A stretch of 64,000 bases of DNA from Nitrospirota bacterium (GTDB lineage Bacteria; Nitrospirota; Nitrospiria; 2-01-FULL-66-17), in assembly GCA_040757335.1 (NCBI GenBank), contig JBFLXB010000002.1, positions 100,381 to 164,380 of the forward strand. The letters are read 5' to 3'. Of this stretch, positions 1 to 9,461 are shown in pieces (position 1 is the stretch's first letter; each line of letters opens with the position of its first letter). Both the position numbers and the translations under genes were made by a program. The notes under the pieces are model-generated. The model was not told where the DNA came from, made no database searches, and saw only the letters and a program-made list of their open reading frames with translations.

Positions 1-1
1 C

Positions 2-430
2 TGGCTGTATGTCGAGGACCATTGCGAGGCCATCTGGACGATCCTGAGCCAGGGAAAGCCCGGGGAGACTTACAATATCGGCGGCGAATGCGAGAAGACG
101 AATCTTGAAGTGGTCACGGCTATCTGCGACGCGCTGGAAGACATGTATCCGATCGCAAAGAACTCCCGGATCCGAGACGCGGCATCAGGTATCAAGCGCT
201 ATTGTGACCTCATCTCCTTTGTGCCCGACCGCCCTGGACACGACCGCCGCTATGCGATCAATTGCGACAAGATCAAGTCCGAACTCGGTTGGAAGCAACG
301 CCACAACTTTGAGGACGGGCTCCGTGAAACGATCGCGTGGTTCCTGCAAAACGCGGCCTGGGTCGACAGCGTCAGGAGCGGCGACTACCAGAAGTGGATT
401 GAAACGAACTACGCGGTTAGAAAGAGCTGA
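2..430 (+). CDS. rfbB: dTDP-glucose 4,6-dehydratase, C-terminal part (5' end outside window)
   Basis: The reading frame is open at the left edge and ends in TGA at 430, giving about 142 residues. It reads WLYVEDHCEAI, then YNIGGECEKTNLEVV, then VPDRPGHDRRYAI and KIKSELGW. These are the signature C-terminal blocks of RmlB/RfbB, an extended short-chain dehydrogenase that converts dTDP-glucose to dTDP-4-keto-6-deoxyglucose, the second step of dTDP-rhamnose synthesis. The Rossmann fold and the YxxxK catalytic part lie outside the window. The exosortase gene follows 84 bp downstream on the same strand, which suggests the end of a surface-polysaccharide cluster. Family assignment is firm; the actual nucleotide-sugar product is inferred. 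Confidence 0.93.
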   Translation, partial: WLYVEDHCEAIWTILSQGKPGETYNIGGECEKTNLEVVTAICDALEDMYPIAKNSRIRDAASGIKRYCDLISFVPDRPGHDRRYAINCDKIKSELGWKQRHNFEDGLRETIAWFLQNAAWVDSVRSGDYQKWIETNYAVRKS

Positions 431-514
431 GCGATCGAACCCGAGAGCCGCCTTTCGTTTACCGAAGTGACCGTTGACTAGAGTGACGAGAATGATCAGA
501 GTGCGGGGCGGCGC

Positions 515-1411
515 GTGACGCGGTTTGTTGACTCAAGGCACCTGGTCTTCTTGTGCTTTTTTATCGCGACCATCGTGGTCTTCTACGAAGACCTGGAGAC
601 GCTGTTCGTCCAATCACTCGATCACGAGACCAACGATTACATCCCGCTCGTTCCGCTGGTGAGTGCGTACTTCTTCTATTTGGGGAGGAAGGAGATCTTT
701 GCGGACACCGGCTATGCTGTGCCAATTGGGCTGGGAACGATCGTGGCGGGGGCGGCTCTGTATGCCATTGGGGTTGGCCAAGGCCACAGACTCAGCGGGA
801 ATGACTATCTTTCCCTAGTGACGTTGTCGGCCGTCATCATGTGGATCGGCGGCTTCACGTTCTGTTACGGATTGCGGGCCGTTAAACCAGCGCTCTTCCC
901 TCTGCTGTTTCTTCTCTTCATCGTTCCCATTCCCACCGTTGCCCTGGGGAAAATCGTCGCGGTGCTGCAGGAATCGTCCGCGGAGGCGACTTCAGCGCTG
1001 TTTGGGCTCGCTGGTGTGCCGGTCCTGCGTGAGGGTTTCGTCTTTCATCTGACCGGGATCAGCATCGAGGTCGCAGAAGCGTGTAGCGGAATCCATTCCG
1101 CAATTGCGCTGTTACTGACCAGTATCGTCGCCGGGAAGCTGTTCCTGACATCGGCGTGGACAAGGTTGGCATTGACGCTCGTCGTGTTTCCCATTGCGGT
1201 CCTGAAAAACGGACTCCGAATAGTCACGCTCACTTTGGTGGGCAATTACATAGACGCACGAATCCTCGCAGGCCCACTTCACACACAAGGCGGGATTCCG
1301 TTCTTCCTGGTCGCGCTAACGTTCCTGGCGGTTGTGATGTGGCTATTGAGAAGGGCCGAAGCAGGCGGTCAACGTATTGACCGGCTTGGAATAGCGCCAA
1401 GAGCGTCCTAA
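515..1411 (+). CDS. Exosortase (EpsH/Xrt family transpeptidase)
   Basis: A 298-residue polytopic membrane protein starting at GTG. It has about eight hydrophobic segments and the three exosortase catalytic motifs: Cys190 in EACSGI, Arg235 in KNGLRI and His256 in LHTQGG. Exosortases are membrane cysteine transpeptidases that remove a C-terminal PEP-CTERM-like sorting signal and are nearly always encoded with exopolysaccharide genes. The rfbB end just upstream and the two-component pair and TPR lipoprotein just downstream fit that setting. No protein with a recognisable PEP-CTERM tail was seen in this window, so its substrates are elsewhere. No in-frame ATG precedes the GTG, so the start rests on frame and length. 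Confidence 0.9.
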   Translation: MTRFVDSRHLVFLCFFIATIVVFYEDLETLFVQSLDHETNDYIPLVPLVSAYFFYLGRKEIFADTGYAVPIGLGTIVAGAALYAIGVGQGHRLSGNDYLSLVTLSAVIMWIGGFTFCYGLRAVKPALFPLLFLLFIVPIPTVALGKIVAVLQESSAEATSALFGLAGVPVLREGFVFHLTGISIEVAEACSGIHSAIALLLTSIVAGKLFLTSAWTRLALTLVVFPIAVLKNGLRIVTLTLVGNYIDARILAGPLHTQGGIPFFLVALTFLAVVMWLLRRAEAGGQRIDRLGIAPRAS

Positions 1412-1478
1412 GCGCTGGGTGAGCCGATCGTCCTCCACCACGTTCGGCCATGTTGCCCGCCGCGGGAGCTGGTGACGG

Positions 1479-2912
1479 TCAGTCGCTCGTGTGGTCGGGC
1501 GGGCGGTGTTTGAGCCACGAGGGGTGGGTGATGCCGTGGCTCTTGATCTTGTAGTTCAGCACGCGCGGGCTGATCCCCAGCAGCCGGGCCGCGTCTTTCT
1601 GCACCCAGTTGTTTTCGGCCAGCACGCGAAGGATGGTGTTCTTCTCGATCTCGTCCAGCCGTTTCGAATGTTGATCGGCCGGACCGCTGTGAACCGGCAC
1701 CTGATTGGAAACGCGGGGACGGGTTTCATCGCGGGGCGGAGCCATGGCGGATCCGCCGAATGAGGCCAAGCCCAGATCCGATGCACGCAGGGAGCTGCCC
1801 TCGGCCATCAGCACGGCGCGCTCGATCGTGTTCTCCAGTTCCCGGATGTTCCCGGGCCACGAGTGATTCTCCAACAGGTCGCACGCCACAGGGTCGATCT
1901 CTCCGACCGGCTTGCCCAGGTCCCGGGCGTAGCGGTCGAGGAAGTGCCTGGCCAGCAGCAAGATGTCTTCGCGGCGCTCCCGCAGCGGCGGCAAATCGAT
2001 CATGACCACGTTGAGTCGATAGAACAGGTCGTCGCGAAACCTGCGCTCGCGAACTTCGGCGTCGAGCTGCTTGTTCGTCGCGGCAATGAGCCGCACGTCG
2101 ACCGTCAGCGTCTTCTCTCCCCCCACGCGTTCGAAGGTCTGCTCCTGGAGCACCCGCAGCAGCTTGGCCTGCGTCTGCAGGCTCATGTCGCCGATCTCGT
2201 CCAGGAACAGTGTGCCGCCGTTGGCGAGCTCGAACCGTCCGACGCGCTGACGATCCGCGCCCGTGAACGCGCCGCGTTCGTGGCCGAATAGTTCGCTCTC
2301 CAGCAGCGGCTCGGGCAGGGCCGCGCAGTTGACCTTGACCAGGCTTCGGCCGGAGCGCGGGCTCGCGGCGTGGATGGCGTTGGCCACCAGTTCCTTGCCG
2401 GTGCCGGTTTCGCCCTGGATCAGCACGGTGGTGTGGCTGCGCGCGACCTTTTCGATGACGCCGATGAGCTGTTTGAGCGCCGGGCTGGTGCCGACCAGAT
2501 GGTTTGGCGACCCGATCCGGCCGCGCAGGTCGTCCAGCGTCTGCCGCACCACTTGATGCTCGAGCGACTTTGAGACCTTGAGCTCGAGTTCTTCGAGTTG
2601 AAACGGCTTCTGGAGATAGTCGTCAGCGCCGATCCGCATCGCTTCGACCGCATTTTCCACGGTGCCGTACGCGGTCATCACGATCACCGTGGTCAGGGGG
2701 TTCGTGGCCTTGGCGGCCCTGAGCACGTCCAGGCCGGTCTTGCCGGGCAACGACATGTCCGTGATCACCACCCCGAAGAACTCCTCGCCGATCATCCGGA
2801 TCGCGGTTTCAGCGTCGGGCGCTTCGCTCACGCGATGCCCCGAGCGCTGGAACGCCTCGACAACGCCCTTGCGGAGCGAATCATGGTCCTCGACCACGAG
2901 AATTTTCTTCAT
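1479..2912 (-). CDS. Sigma-54-dependent response regulator, NtrC family
   Basis: 477 residues with three domains. The receiver covers about 1-120, with phospho-acceptor Asp52 in ITDMSLPG, Thr80 and Lys102. The AAA+ sigma-54 interaction domain covers about 138-370, with Walker A GETGTGKE 167-174, the GAFTGA loop 214-219 that contacts sigma-54, and Walker B LFLDEIGD near 235-242. A Fis-type helix-turn-helix lies at about 417-461. It activates sigma-54 promoters once phosphorylated. Its ATG overlaps the stop of the kinase gene by 4 bp, so the two are translationally coupled. The neighbours (exosortase, TPR lipoprotein) resemble PEP-CTERM systems in which an NtrC-type regulator, PrsR, controls export genes. 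Assignment to PrsR itself is only inferred. Confidence 0.93.
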   Translation of the reverse strand: MKKILVVEDHDSLRKGVVEAFQRSGHRVSEAPDAETAIRMIGEEFFGVVITDMSLPGKTGLDVLRAAKATNPLTTVIVMTAYGTVENAVEAMRIGADDYLQKPFQLEELELKVSKSLEHQVVRQTLDDLRGRIGSPNHLVGTSPALKQLIGVIEKVARSHTTVLIQGETGTGKELVANAIHAASPRSGRSLVKVNCAALPEPLLESELFGHERGAFTGADRQRVGRFELANGGTLFLDEIGDMSLQTQAKLLRVLQEQTFERVGGEKTLTVDVRLIAATNKQLDAEVRERRFRDDLFYRLNVVMIDLPPLRERREDILLLARHFLDRYARDLGKPVGEIDPVACDLLENHSWPGNIRELENTIERAVLMAEGSSLRASDLGLASFGGSAMAPPRDETRPRVSNQVPVHSGPADQHSKRLDEIEKNTILRVLAENNWVQKDAARLLGISPRVLNYKIKSHGITHPSWLKHRPPDHTSD

Positions 2913-3997
2913 GCCGCCGCAGCCTCCTCGGTGAGGGTGGTGATCACTGGGAGGTGGACGGAAAATCGCGTGTGGTTGCCAGGCTCACTGGTCACCTCGA
3001 TCGTGCCCTGGAGGTGATCCACGATTTTTTTCGCGTTCGCCAAACCCAGGCCCGAGCCCTTGCCCTTGGTGGTGAAGAAGGGCAAAAACACCTTGGCCAA
3101 GCGGTCGGGCGGGATGCCCTCGCCGTTGTCCGCGATGGTGGTCACGAGTTGATCGCGCTCTTTGCCCGCGCCGCGTTGGACGCTGGTGGAGATGACGATC
3201 GTGCCGTGTCGCATGCGGACCGCGTCGATCGCGTTGTTGATGAGGTTGAAAAACACGATCTCGAGCTGTTGGGGATCGACCCACGTCTTGGGGAGATCGG
3301 GCGCCAACTTTCGGACCACTTCAAAGGGGTACGTGTGCTCGAGCAGGATGGTCTGATTGAGCACCTTCTCCAGCACGTCATTGAGTTGGACGTGTTTGGG
3401 ATCGAGTCGGATCGGCCGGGCGAACGCCAGGCAATCGGTCACGCTCTGGTTCAGGCGCTGCACGTCGCCCATGATGGATCGCAGCTTCTGATCGATCTCC
3501 CGGTCCTTGCCAAAGGCCTTTCTCAGCAGGCCCACCGTCACTTTGATGCTGGCGAGGGGGTTGCGCATCTCGTGGGCCAGACCGGCGGCCATTTGGCCGA
3601 GGGCCATCAGGCGCTCCTTGAGCTGCGCTTGCTCCTCGCTCCGCTCGGTCTGGGTGATGTCTTTGAACAAGGCCACCACGCCGAGTTGGAGTCCGCGTTC
3701 ATCCAGCAGCGGCGAGGCCGAGATCCCGATTGTTCGCGCCGAGCGGTCGCTGGCCAAAGAAAGCTCCACGCGATCCAAGGGCGTTCTCATCAGCAGGGAG
3801 TCGTGCAAGAATCCTACCAAGGTGGGATAGGCAGCCAGTGCCTCTGGAAACGGCTGGCCCTCAATCGGGTGGCCGTTGAGCCCCAGAATGGCTTTTGCGG
3901 CCGGATTGACGATCAGGACGTTGCGCTGCGTACCGACCGCGATGAGGCCGGCCCGAATGTTTCCGACGAGTTGTTCGACGAGCGCTGGCTGTTTCAT
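2909..3997 (-). CDS. PAS-containing sensor histidine kinase, NtrB-like
   Basis: 362 residues with no transmembrane segment, so probably cytoplasmic. A PAS domain lies at about 5-118 (NPAAKAILGLNG, ending VVALFKDIT). The dimerisation/phosphoacceptor H-box is GLAHEMRNPLASIK with His142. The HATPase domain has an N-box NLINNAIDAV (Asn255), G1 DNGEGIP (290-296) and G2 GKGSGLGL (312-319). It should autophosphorylate and pass phosphate to Asp52 of the regulator, whose gene overlaps its stop codon. The canonical PEP-CTERM kinase PrsK is larger and membrane-bound, so this soluble NtrB-like form is a difference from that system. The ligand sensed by the PAS domain cannot be told from sequence. Confidence 0.92.
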   Translation of the reverse strand: MKQPALVEQLVGNIRAGLIAVGTQRNVLIVNPAAKAILGLNGHPIEGQPFPEALAAYPTLVGFLHDSLLMRTPLDRVELSLASDRSARTIGISASPLLDERGLQLGVVALFKDITQTERSEEQAQLKERLMALGQMAAGLAHEMRNPLASIKVTVGLLRKAFGKDREIDQKLRSIMGDVQRLNQSVTDCLAFARPIRLDPKHVQLNDVLEKVLNQTILLEHTYPFEVVRKLAPDLPKTWVDPQQLEIVFFNLINNAIDAVRMRHGTIVISTSVQRGAGKERDQLVTTIADNGEGIPPDRLAKVFLPFFTTKGKGSGLGLANAKKIVDHLQGTIEVTSEPGNHTRFSVHLPVITTLTEEAAAA

Positions 3998-4060
3998 GGC
4001 TTGCGGGAACGATCCCCGGGTGCAGTGTAGCAGTCAGAGGCGTTTCGGCAAGCCCGCGGG

Positions 4061-4299
4061 GCAGGTTGCTGAAAAAGTCCATCCGCTGCGTTCGAGGAGC
4101 CTCGGCCGCCTCACCGTCTCGGCGGCGCTCGTGGCTCAGCGCCACTTCTTCGTGGCGCCACTCGCCTCACGTACGACCCAGTACGCTGCTTCGCCAAGCG
4201 AGCGGAACGTGGCATTGACAGCGCCGTTGGGCGGCGCGAAGCGCTTTCCGGTTTCCTCCTCGCTGCGGCCTTGCGGCTGGAGCTTTTTGAGCAACCTGC
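4061..4299. repeat. MITE-like element with about 20-bp terminal inverted repeats
   Basis: A 239-bp non-coding block lies between the kinase and TPR genes. Its left end (4061-4080) begins GCAGGTTGCT followed by GAAAAAG. The reverse complement of its right end (4280-4299) begins GCAGGTTGCT followed by CAAAAAG, so the termini are imperfect inverted repeats of about 20 bp. A second, partial copy in the opposite orientation lies at 37724-37844. There is no transposase inside, so any mobility would have to be supplied in trans. Reading frames run through it (APLASRTT in one frame) but I judge them not to be genes. Confidence 0.75.
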
Positions 4300-4397
4300 G
4301 ACCTAAAGTCGGGAGCTTTGTCCTGGGGCGGGGTATGCGGTGATTCGGTGCTGGAGTCGATGCCCGGCCGCGAAGCGGGGCGAATCCGGGGGGGGCG

Positions 4398-6695
4398 TTA
4401 CTTCTGGCGCAGCTCGGCGAGGGCCTGTTTCGCTTCGTCTCCGCCTGGGAACCCAGGGTCAAGCGCGAGCGCGCGTTCGAGTTCGCGTTTGGCTGCCTTG
4501 GCGTCGCCCTGCTTGTGGTAGGCCATTCCCAGGTGGTAGTGGGTGACGGCGTTGTCAGGGAGTTTTTCGGTGGCCTCGCGCAGGAGCGTGACGGCTTTGA
4601 GGTACGCTCCCTTCTTGTAGTAGATCCATCCCAGCGTGTCCGCCACGCCCGGGTCGTTGGGCAACTGCTCCATGGCGGTCTGGGCCAGGCTCAGCGCCAC
4701 GTCGATGTTCTTGCCGCGCTCGGCGTACAGCCACGCGAGGTTGTTGGCAGCGGGCCCGAAGCGGGGATCCAGCTTCAGGGCTTGTTCGTATTCCGCCATT
4801 GCGTCGTCGTAGCGCTGCTGGGTTTCATAGGCCATTCCGAGCAAGAAATAGGGTGGGGCGGCGGTCGGGGCGGCTTCGATCATGGCGCGGTAGTGCGCGA
4901 TCACTTTCTCGGGGTCGCGGCCGCGGCTGTAGAGACGGCCCAGGGCTTCGTAGGCCGGGAGAAAGCTCTTGTTCAGGTCGATGGCCCGCTGGAATTCGGC
5001 CTCGGCTTTTGTGGGCTCGTTCGCGGCCATGTAGACCGTACCCAGCAGGTGGTGTAGGGGTGCCGAAGAATCGGCTGCCTTGAGCTGGGTTTCCAGGAGA
5101 CTCACTGCTCCGGCGTGGTCGTTTCTCTGGAGCAGGATCGAGACCATTTGTCCGAGCACGTCGGGAGCGCCGGGTGCGCGATCCAGGGCGGCTCTGAACT
5201 GCTTTTCGGCCTCCGTGGGTTTTCCCATGGCGCGATCCACGAGGCCCTTGCGGTAATAGCCGATGTAACTCGACGGCGCCGCCGCGATCAGCGCGTCGTA
5301 CTGCGCGAGCGCTTCGCGGGTTTTCCCGCTCGCCAGCAATGCGTCTGCCGCGAGTTGCAGCGCCGGGGGATAGCGCGGGACCGCGGCCAGCACGGCGCGC
5401 GCTTCTTCCAACGCGAGATCCGGAGCTTTGGTACGGAGGTGCAGGTCGCCCAGCGCGAGCCGAGCGTCCCACAGCGCGGGTTGGGCCTTCACCGCGGCGG
5501 CCAACTCGGCCTTGGCCTGCTGAATGTCGCCGCGCATCGCGTACATGAGGCCCAGGGTTTGGTGAGCTTTGGCGTGATCGGGGTCGGCCTTGAGCGCCTC
5601 TTGCAGCGCGGTGACCGCGCTGTCGAACTCCCGGTCCGCGATGAACAACCGCGCCGACAGGTAGAGCACGTCGGGGTCTCCGCGCCGCTGGGCCGTCAAG
5701 TCCGCGACCAAGGGCCGCGCCTCTTCGGGCTTGCGTTGATCCATGAGCAGGCCGGCCAGTTGTTTTTGGGCCACGACGTCGCGGGGGTGCTCTTTCAGGA
5801 CCGCGCGGTACTGGTCCATGGCTCCGTCGAGCTTCCTGGTGGCGATCAGGAACTGCGCGTACGCGAGGCGCGCTCCCGTCTTCTCCGGGAATGTTTTGAT
5901 CGCGTCCTGGTATGCGGCGTCGGCTCGGGTCAATTCCCCGACGTTTACCAAGAACTGGGCGAGCGTTAAGCGAAGGCCCATGTTGTCGGGCTTCAGCGCG
6001 ATGGCTTGGCGATACTGGGCTTCGGCCTCCGCGTTCTTGCCTTGGACCCGATACAGGCTGCCGAGCGCGAGGGGCGGCTCCACGCTGGTGGGTGCGATCC
6101 GGGCCGCTTCTTTCAGGGCGCGTTCGGCAGGGCCGTACTCTTCAGCGGCCACGGCGATCGCCGCCTCCGCCAGCCACGGTTTGGGATCCGTGGGATGGGC
6201 GGCCTTGGCCTTCGCGACCGCGTCGCGGGCCGCGTCGCGGCGACCCTGACCCAACTCGCTTTTGGCGAGGAGCAGCAGCGCCTCGAGGTCCTGCGGGTTC
6301 TGGGCCAGGACCAGTTCGGCCTTGGCTTGGGCCGCGTCGAACTGACGATTCAGCGCCAGCAACTCGCCCAATTTGAGTTGGGCCTCCAGGAGCGAGGGGT
6401 CCAGCTCGACCGCCTTGCTCAACGCGGCGAACGCCGGTTGGGCATAGGTCAAAGGATGCTGGTTCAGATACGCCAGCCCCAGGCGGAGGTTCGCTTGAGC
6501 GTCGTTGGGGTCGATCTTGAGGACGTTGCGGTACTCGATGACCGCCTCGGGATACTTCGCGTCGGTCATGTACTGTTCGGCGCGATCGAAGTGCTCGCGC
6601 TTTTGCACGGCCGGATCTTTGGTGCATCCCGCCACGGTAACCAAGATCGTGATGACGCCGGCGGTCAACGCCAGCGAGCGAAACGCGCGAGTCAT
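4398..6695 (-). CDS. Multi-TPR lipoprotein, PrsT-like
   Basis: 765 residues from the ATG at 6695. This start is chosen over a longer frame because it places a lipoprotein signal (MTRAFRSLAL, hydrophobic stretch, lipobox VAGC with Cys24) at the N-terminus. The rest is a string of more than fifteen tetratricopeptide repeats, recognisable by repeated A.A...YR.AL...P motifs, ending in ALAELRQK. TPR arrays bind protein partners, and lipidation would tether it to a membrane on the periplasmic side. Giant TPR lipoproteins (PrsT) are a hallmark of PEP-CTERM/exopolysaccharide loci, and the exosortase 3 kb away supports that reading. It is separated from the two-component genes by the MITE and is divergent from htrA. 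Exact function is inferred. Confidence 0.85.
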   Translation of the reverse strand: MTRAFRSLALTAGVITILVTVAGCTKDPAVQKREHFDRAEQYMTDAKYPEAVIEYRNVLKIDPNDAQANLRLGLAYLNQHPLTYAQPAFAALSKAVELDPSLLEAQLKLGELLALNRQFDAAQAKAELVLAQNPQDLEALLLLAKSELGQGRRDAARDAVAKAKAAHPTDPKPWLAEAAIAVAAEEYGPAERALKEAARIAPTSVEPPLALGSLYRVQGKNAEAEAQYRQAIALKPDNMGLRLTLAQFLVNVGELTRADAAYQDAIKTFPEKTGARLAYAQFLIATRKLDGAMDQYRAVLKEHPRDVVAQKQLAGLLMDQRKPEEARPLVADLTAQRRGDPDVLYLSARLFIADREFDSAVTALQEALKADPDHAKAHQTLGLMYAMRGDIQQAKAELAAAVKAQPALWDARLALGDLHLRTKAPDLALEEARAVLAAVPRYPPALQLAADALLASGKTREALAQYDALIAAAPSSYIGYYRKGLVDRAMGKPTEAEKQFRAALDRAPGAPDVLGQMVSILLQRNDHAGAVSLLETQLKAADSSAPLHHLLGTVYMAANEPTKAEAEFQRAIDLNKSFLPAYEALGRLYSRGRDPEKVIAHYRAMIEAAPTAAPPYFLLGMAYETQQRYDDAMAEYEQALKLDPRFGPAANNLAWLYAERGKNIDVALSLAQTAMEQLPNDPGVADTLGWIYYKKGAYLKAVTLLREATEKLPDNAVTHYHLGMAYHKQGDAKAAKRELERALALDPGFPGGDEAKQALAELRQK

Positions 6696-6774
6696 ATCGG
6701 GAATCCAGCCTCGTCGACGCGGAACCTTAGCTGATGCCCCTGCAAAGGTCAAGGCGTTCGCCGCACCGCGCAAC

Positions 6775-6804
6775 TTTGCAATCGGAAAAATCGGGGCGTA
6801 TAAT
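6775..6804 (+). promoter_or_regulatory. Probable sigma-70 promoter of the HtrA gene
   Basis: TTTGCA (6775-6780), an 18-bp spacer and a perfect TATAAT (6799-6804) lie in the 197-bp divergent intergenic region, 88 bp upstream of the htrA ATG. The -10 box is canonical; the -35 box matches four of six positions. Confidence 0.55.
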
Positions 6805-6892
6805 CCGATCGCGGTTCGGGATACCTCGGGCCGGTCGCATGTCGCATTCGAAATGAATCACGAACGCGGAACGGATCACAGAGGCGGAGATA

Positions 6893-8392
6893 ATGGGGAT
6901 CGGCATGACTAGGAAAGTGACGCGCGGGATTTTGGTGGCTTCGATACTGGTCGGCATCGGCGTGGTGCTGGGCGTCACGCTCGCGTCCGACCTCGGGTGG
7001 CTGCGGTTGGGCGAGGCACAGAACCAGCCGAAGGCGACGGAGCGCGCCGCGATGCTGGGGACGGCGCCGAATTTCGTGGAGGTGTCGAAGGCGGTCACTC
7101 CCGCGGTCGTCAATATCTCCACCACCCGCGTGGTCAAGAGCGAGGAGGGGGGCGGGCCGGGGAATCCGTTTTTCGAGGATCCGTTCTTTCGGCGGTTCTT
7201 CGGCGACGAATTTTATCGGCAGTTTGAAACGCCGCGACAGCGCAAGGAACAGAGTCTGGGCTCCGGCGTGATCGTCGACGGCGGGTACATCGTCACCAAC
7301 AACCACGTGATCGCCAAAGCCGATGAAATCAAGGTGGTGCTGTCGGACAAGCGCGAGTTCAAGGGGACCTTGGTGGGCACCGATCCCAAGACCGACCTGG
7401 CGGTGGTCAAGATCGCCGCTTCCAATCTGCCGACGATCCCGTGGGGCGATTCCACCACGATTCAAGTCGGTGAATACGTCCTGGCGGTCGGCAACCCGTT
7501 CGGGTTGAACCAGACCATTACGATGGGAATCGTCAGCGCGGTGGGGCGGGCCAACGTGGGGATCGCGGACTACGAAGACTTCATCCAAACCGACGCGGCG
7601 ATCAATCCCGGGAACTCCGGTGGCGCATTGGTCAACGTCAAGGGTGAGCTGGTCGGCATCAACACCGCGATCTTCACCCGCAGCGGCGGCTACATGGGGA
7701 TCGGGTTCGCGGTTCCCAGCCAGATGGTCAAGGCCGTCATCGACAGCCTGGTCAGTAAAGGCAAGGTCGTGCGCGGCTGGCTGGGCGTGACCATCCAGGA
7801 AGTGAGTCCCGAGCTCGCCAAGCAGTTCGGGCTCAAGACCGCGAAGGGCGCGCTGGTCAGCGACATTCTGGAGGGGAGCCCGGCGGACAAGGCCGGCATC
7901 ACGCGCGGCGACGTGATCATTGAAATCGACCACAAGGCGGTGGAAAACGCGGTCCAGTTGCGCAACCAGGTGGCCGGACTTTCGGTCGGGGCCAAGGTGA
8001 ACATCAAGGTGATTCGGGACAAGAAGGAAAAGGCGTTCGAGGTGACCATCGGCGAGCAGCCCAAGGACCTGGGGCGAAGCGGCGTGCCGTCCGAAGAAGA
8101 GGGCAGCGGGGCGCTGGCCGGCCTCAGCGTCCAGGACCTCACCCCCGAGTTGGCGCAGCGCTTCGGGTTGTCGGACGACGAAGAAGGCGTGCTGGTGACG
8201 CGGGTCGAGCCCGGCAGTCTTGCCGACGACGCCGGCGTGCAACGGGGGGATCTCGTGATCGAGATCAACCGGCAGCTCGTGCGCAACACCCGGGACTTCA
8301 ATCGCGTCGCCGGCGAGATCGGGAAGGACGAGTCGATCCTGCTGTTGGTGAATCGCCAGGGCCAGACGCTGTATATTACGATTACGCCGTGA
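6893..8392 (+). CDS. degP: HtrA/DegP-family periplasmic serine protease
   Basis: 499 residues. An N-terminal hydrophobic segment (about 12-31) acts as signal or anchor and exports the enzyme to the periplasm. The trypsin-like domain holds the triad His138 (TNNHVI), Asp168 (KTDLAVV) and Ser242 (NPGNSGGAL). PDZ1 spans about 295-385 and PDZ2 about 408-498. This matches the length and order of DegP/DegQ-type proteases, which degrade or refold misfolded envelope proteins. The ATG at 6893 is preceded by GGAG at good spacing; a second ATG lies four codons in (6905). The PIN-TRAM gene starts 22 bp downstream, so the genes to cysE may share a transcript. Confidence 0.95.
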   Translation: MGIGMTRKVTRGILVASILVGIGVVLGVTLASDLGWLRLGEAQNQPKATERAAMLGTAPNFVEVSKAVTPAVVNISTTRVVKSEEGGGPGNPFFEDPFFRRFFGDEFYRQFETPRQRKEQSLGSGVIVDGGYIVTNNHVIAKADEIKVVLSDKREFKGTLVGTDPKTDLAVVKIAASNLPTIPWGDSTTIQVGEYVLAVGNPFGLNQTITMGIVSAVGRANVGIADYEDFIQTDAAINPGNSGGALVNVKGELVGINTAIFTRSGGYMGIGFAVPSQMVKAVIDSLVSKGKVVRGWLGVTIQEVSPELAKQFGLKTAKGALVSDILEGSPADKAGITRGDVIIEIDHKAVENAVQLRNQVAGLSVGAKVNIKVIRDKKEKAFEVTIGEQPKDLGRSGVPSEEEGSGALAGLSVQDLTPELAQRFGLSDDEEGVLVTRVEPGSLADDAGVQRGDLVIEINRQLVRNTRDFNRVAGEIGKDESILLLVNRQGQTLYITITP

Positions 8393-8414
8393 CGGAGGCA
8401 TTGAACGGTCCATC

Positions 8415-9461
8415 ATGTGGAGCGCGCGCATCATCCTGGTAGTCGCCGCGGTCGCGCTGGGGGTGGCGATGGCGGCGGGTGAGGAAGACCGAGGGGCGCA
8501 GGGCCTTGCCCTGGGCGCGCTGATCGGGTTGGCCTTCGCGGTGATCCCGCTGGCGCTCGATCTGTTGGCCGACCACTGGCCGTGGCAGCGGGTGGCGGCG
8601 GCCGTGCTCGGCACCGTGGCGGGTCTCGCGGCGGGCGGCGGCGTGCTCTGGGCCACGAGTTACGTGCCCGTGGGTCCCGTGACCGGGATGTACTGGGCCG
8701 CGGCCGTGCTGCTCGCGCTCGGCTATCTCGGCTGGCGATTCGGCGGGACGTGGGCGTTCGGGCTCGCTCCGCAGACGACGAGTCGTGCCGGCGGCCCGGC
8801 CGGGACCGGCCCGCTCTCGGGGCGCAAGCTGCTCGACACCAGCGTGATCATCGACGGTCGCATCGCCGACCTGTGTGAAACCGGATTTCTCGACGGCACC
8901 TTTCTGATTCCGCAGTTCATTCTCCACGAGCTGCAGCACATCGCGGACTCGTCGGACTCGCTCAAACGCGCGCGAGGGCGGCGAGGCCTGGACATCCTGC
9001 ACCGGATTCAGACCCTCCCCGAGGTGACGGTCACCATCATGGAGGACGATGTGCCGCAACTGAAAGAAGTGGACGCCAAACTGGTGGCGCTCGCCAAGAA
9101 GTTGGGCGCAAAGATCGTGACCAACGATCTCAACCTGAACAAGGTTGCGGCCCTGCAGGGCGTGAAGGTGCTCAACATCAACGAACTCAGCAACGCGCTG
9201 CGGCCGGTGGTGCTGCCCGGTGAAGCGATGCGGGTGTTCGTGCTGCGGGAAGGCAAGGAAGCGAATCAGGGCGTGGCGTATCTGGACGACGGCACCATGA
9301 TCGTGGTGGACGACGGCAAGCGCTACATCGGCCGCAACATCGACGTGGTGGTGACCAGCGTTCTCCAGACCACCGCGGGTCGCATGATCTTTACCCGCGT
9401 GCGGGACGAGTCCGACCGCGGCGAAGGCGCAGCCCGCCAAGAACGGCCCGCCTCCGCGTGA
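8415..9461 (+). CDS. Membrane-anchored PIN-TRAM domain protein (YacL-like)
   Basis: 348 residues. About four hydrophobic segments fill residues 5-108. A PIN nuclease-like domain follows at about 138-262, beginning [14 protein letters not shown], with acidic metal-site candidates Asp141, Glu172, Asp220 and Asp238. A TRAM RNA-binding domain lies at about 267-328. This order matches YacL-type proteins, often encoded just upstream of ispD. The conserved acidic residues suggest an RNase, but the substrate of this family is not well established. Its stop overlaps the ispD start by 4 bp (GTGA), showing tight coupling. Confidence 0.9.
   Translation: MWSARIILVVAAVALGVAMAAGEEDRGAQGLALGALIGLAFAVIPLALDLLADHWPWQRVAAAVLGTVAGLAAGGGVLWATSYVPVGPVTGMYWAAAVLLALGYLGWRFGGTWAFGLAPQTTSRAGGPAGTGPLSGRKLLDTSVIIDGRIADLCETGFLDGTFLIPQFILHELQHIADSSDSLKRARGRRGLDILHRIQTLPEVTVTIMEDDVPQLKEVDAKLVALAKKLGAKIVTNDLNLNKVAALQGVKVLNINELSNALRPVVLPGEAMRVFVLREGKEANQGVAYLDDGTMIVVDDGKRYIGRNIDVVVTSVLQTTAGRMIFTRVRDESDRGEGAARQERPASA

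Noticed and set aside
3876-4343. A protein-coding gene across the MITE-like element
   Set aside because: The frame overlaps the kinase start antisense and consists of element sequence; the related frame at 37.7 kb differs in extent, so it is not under protein-level constraint.
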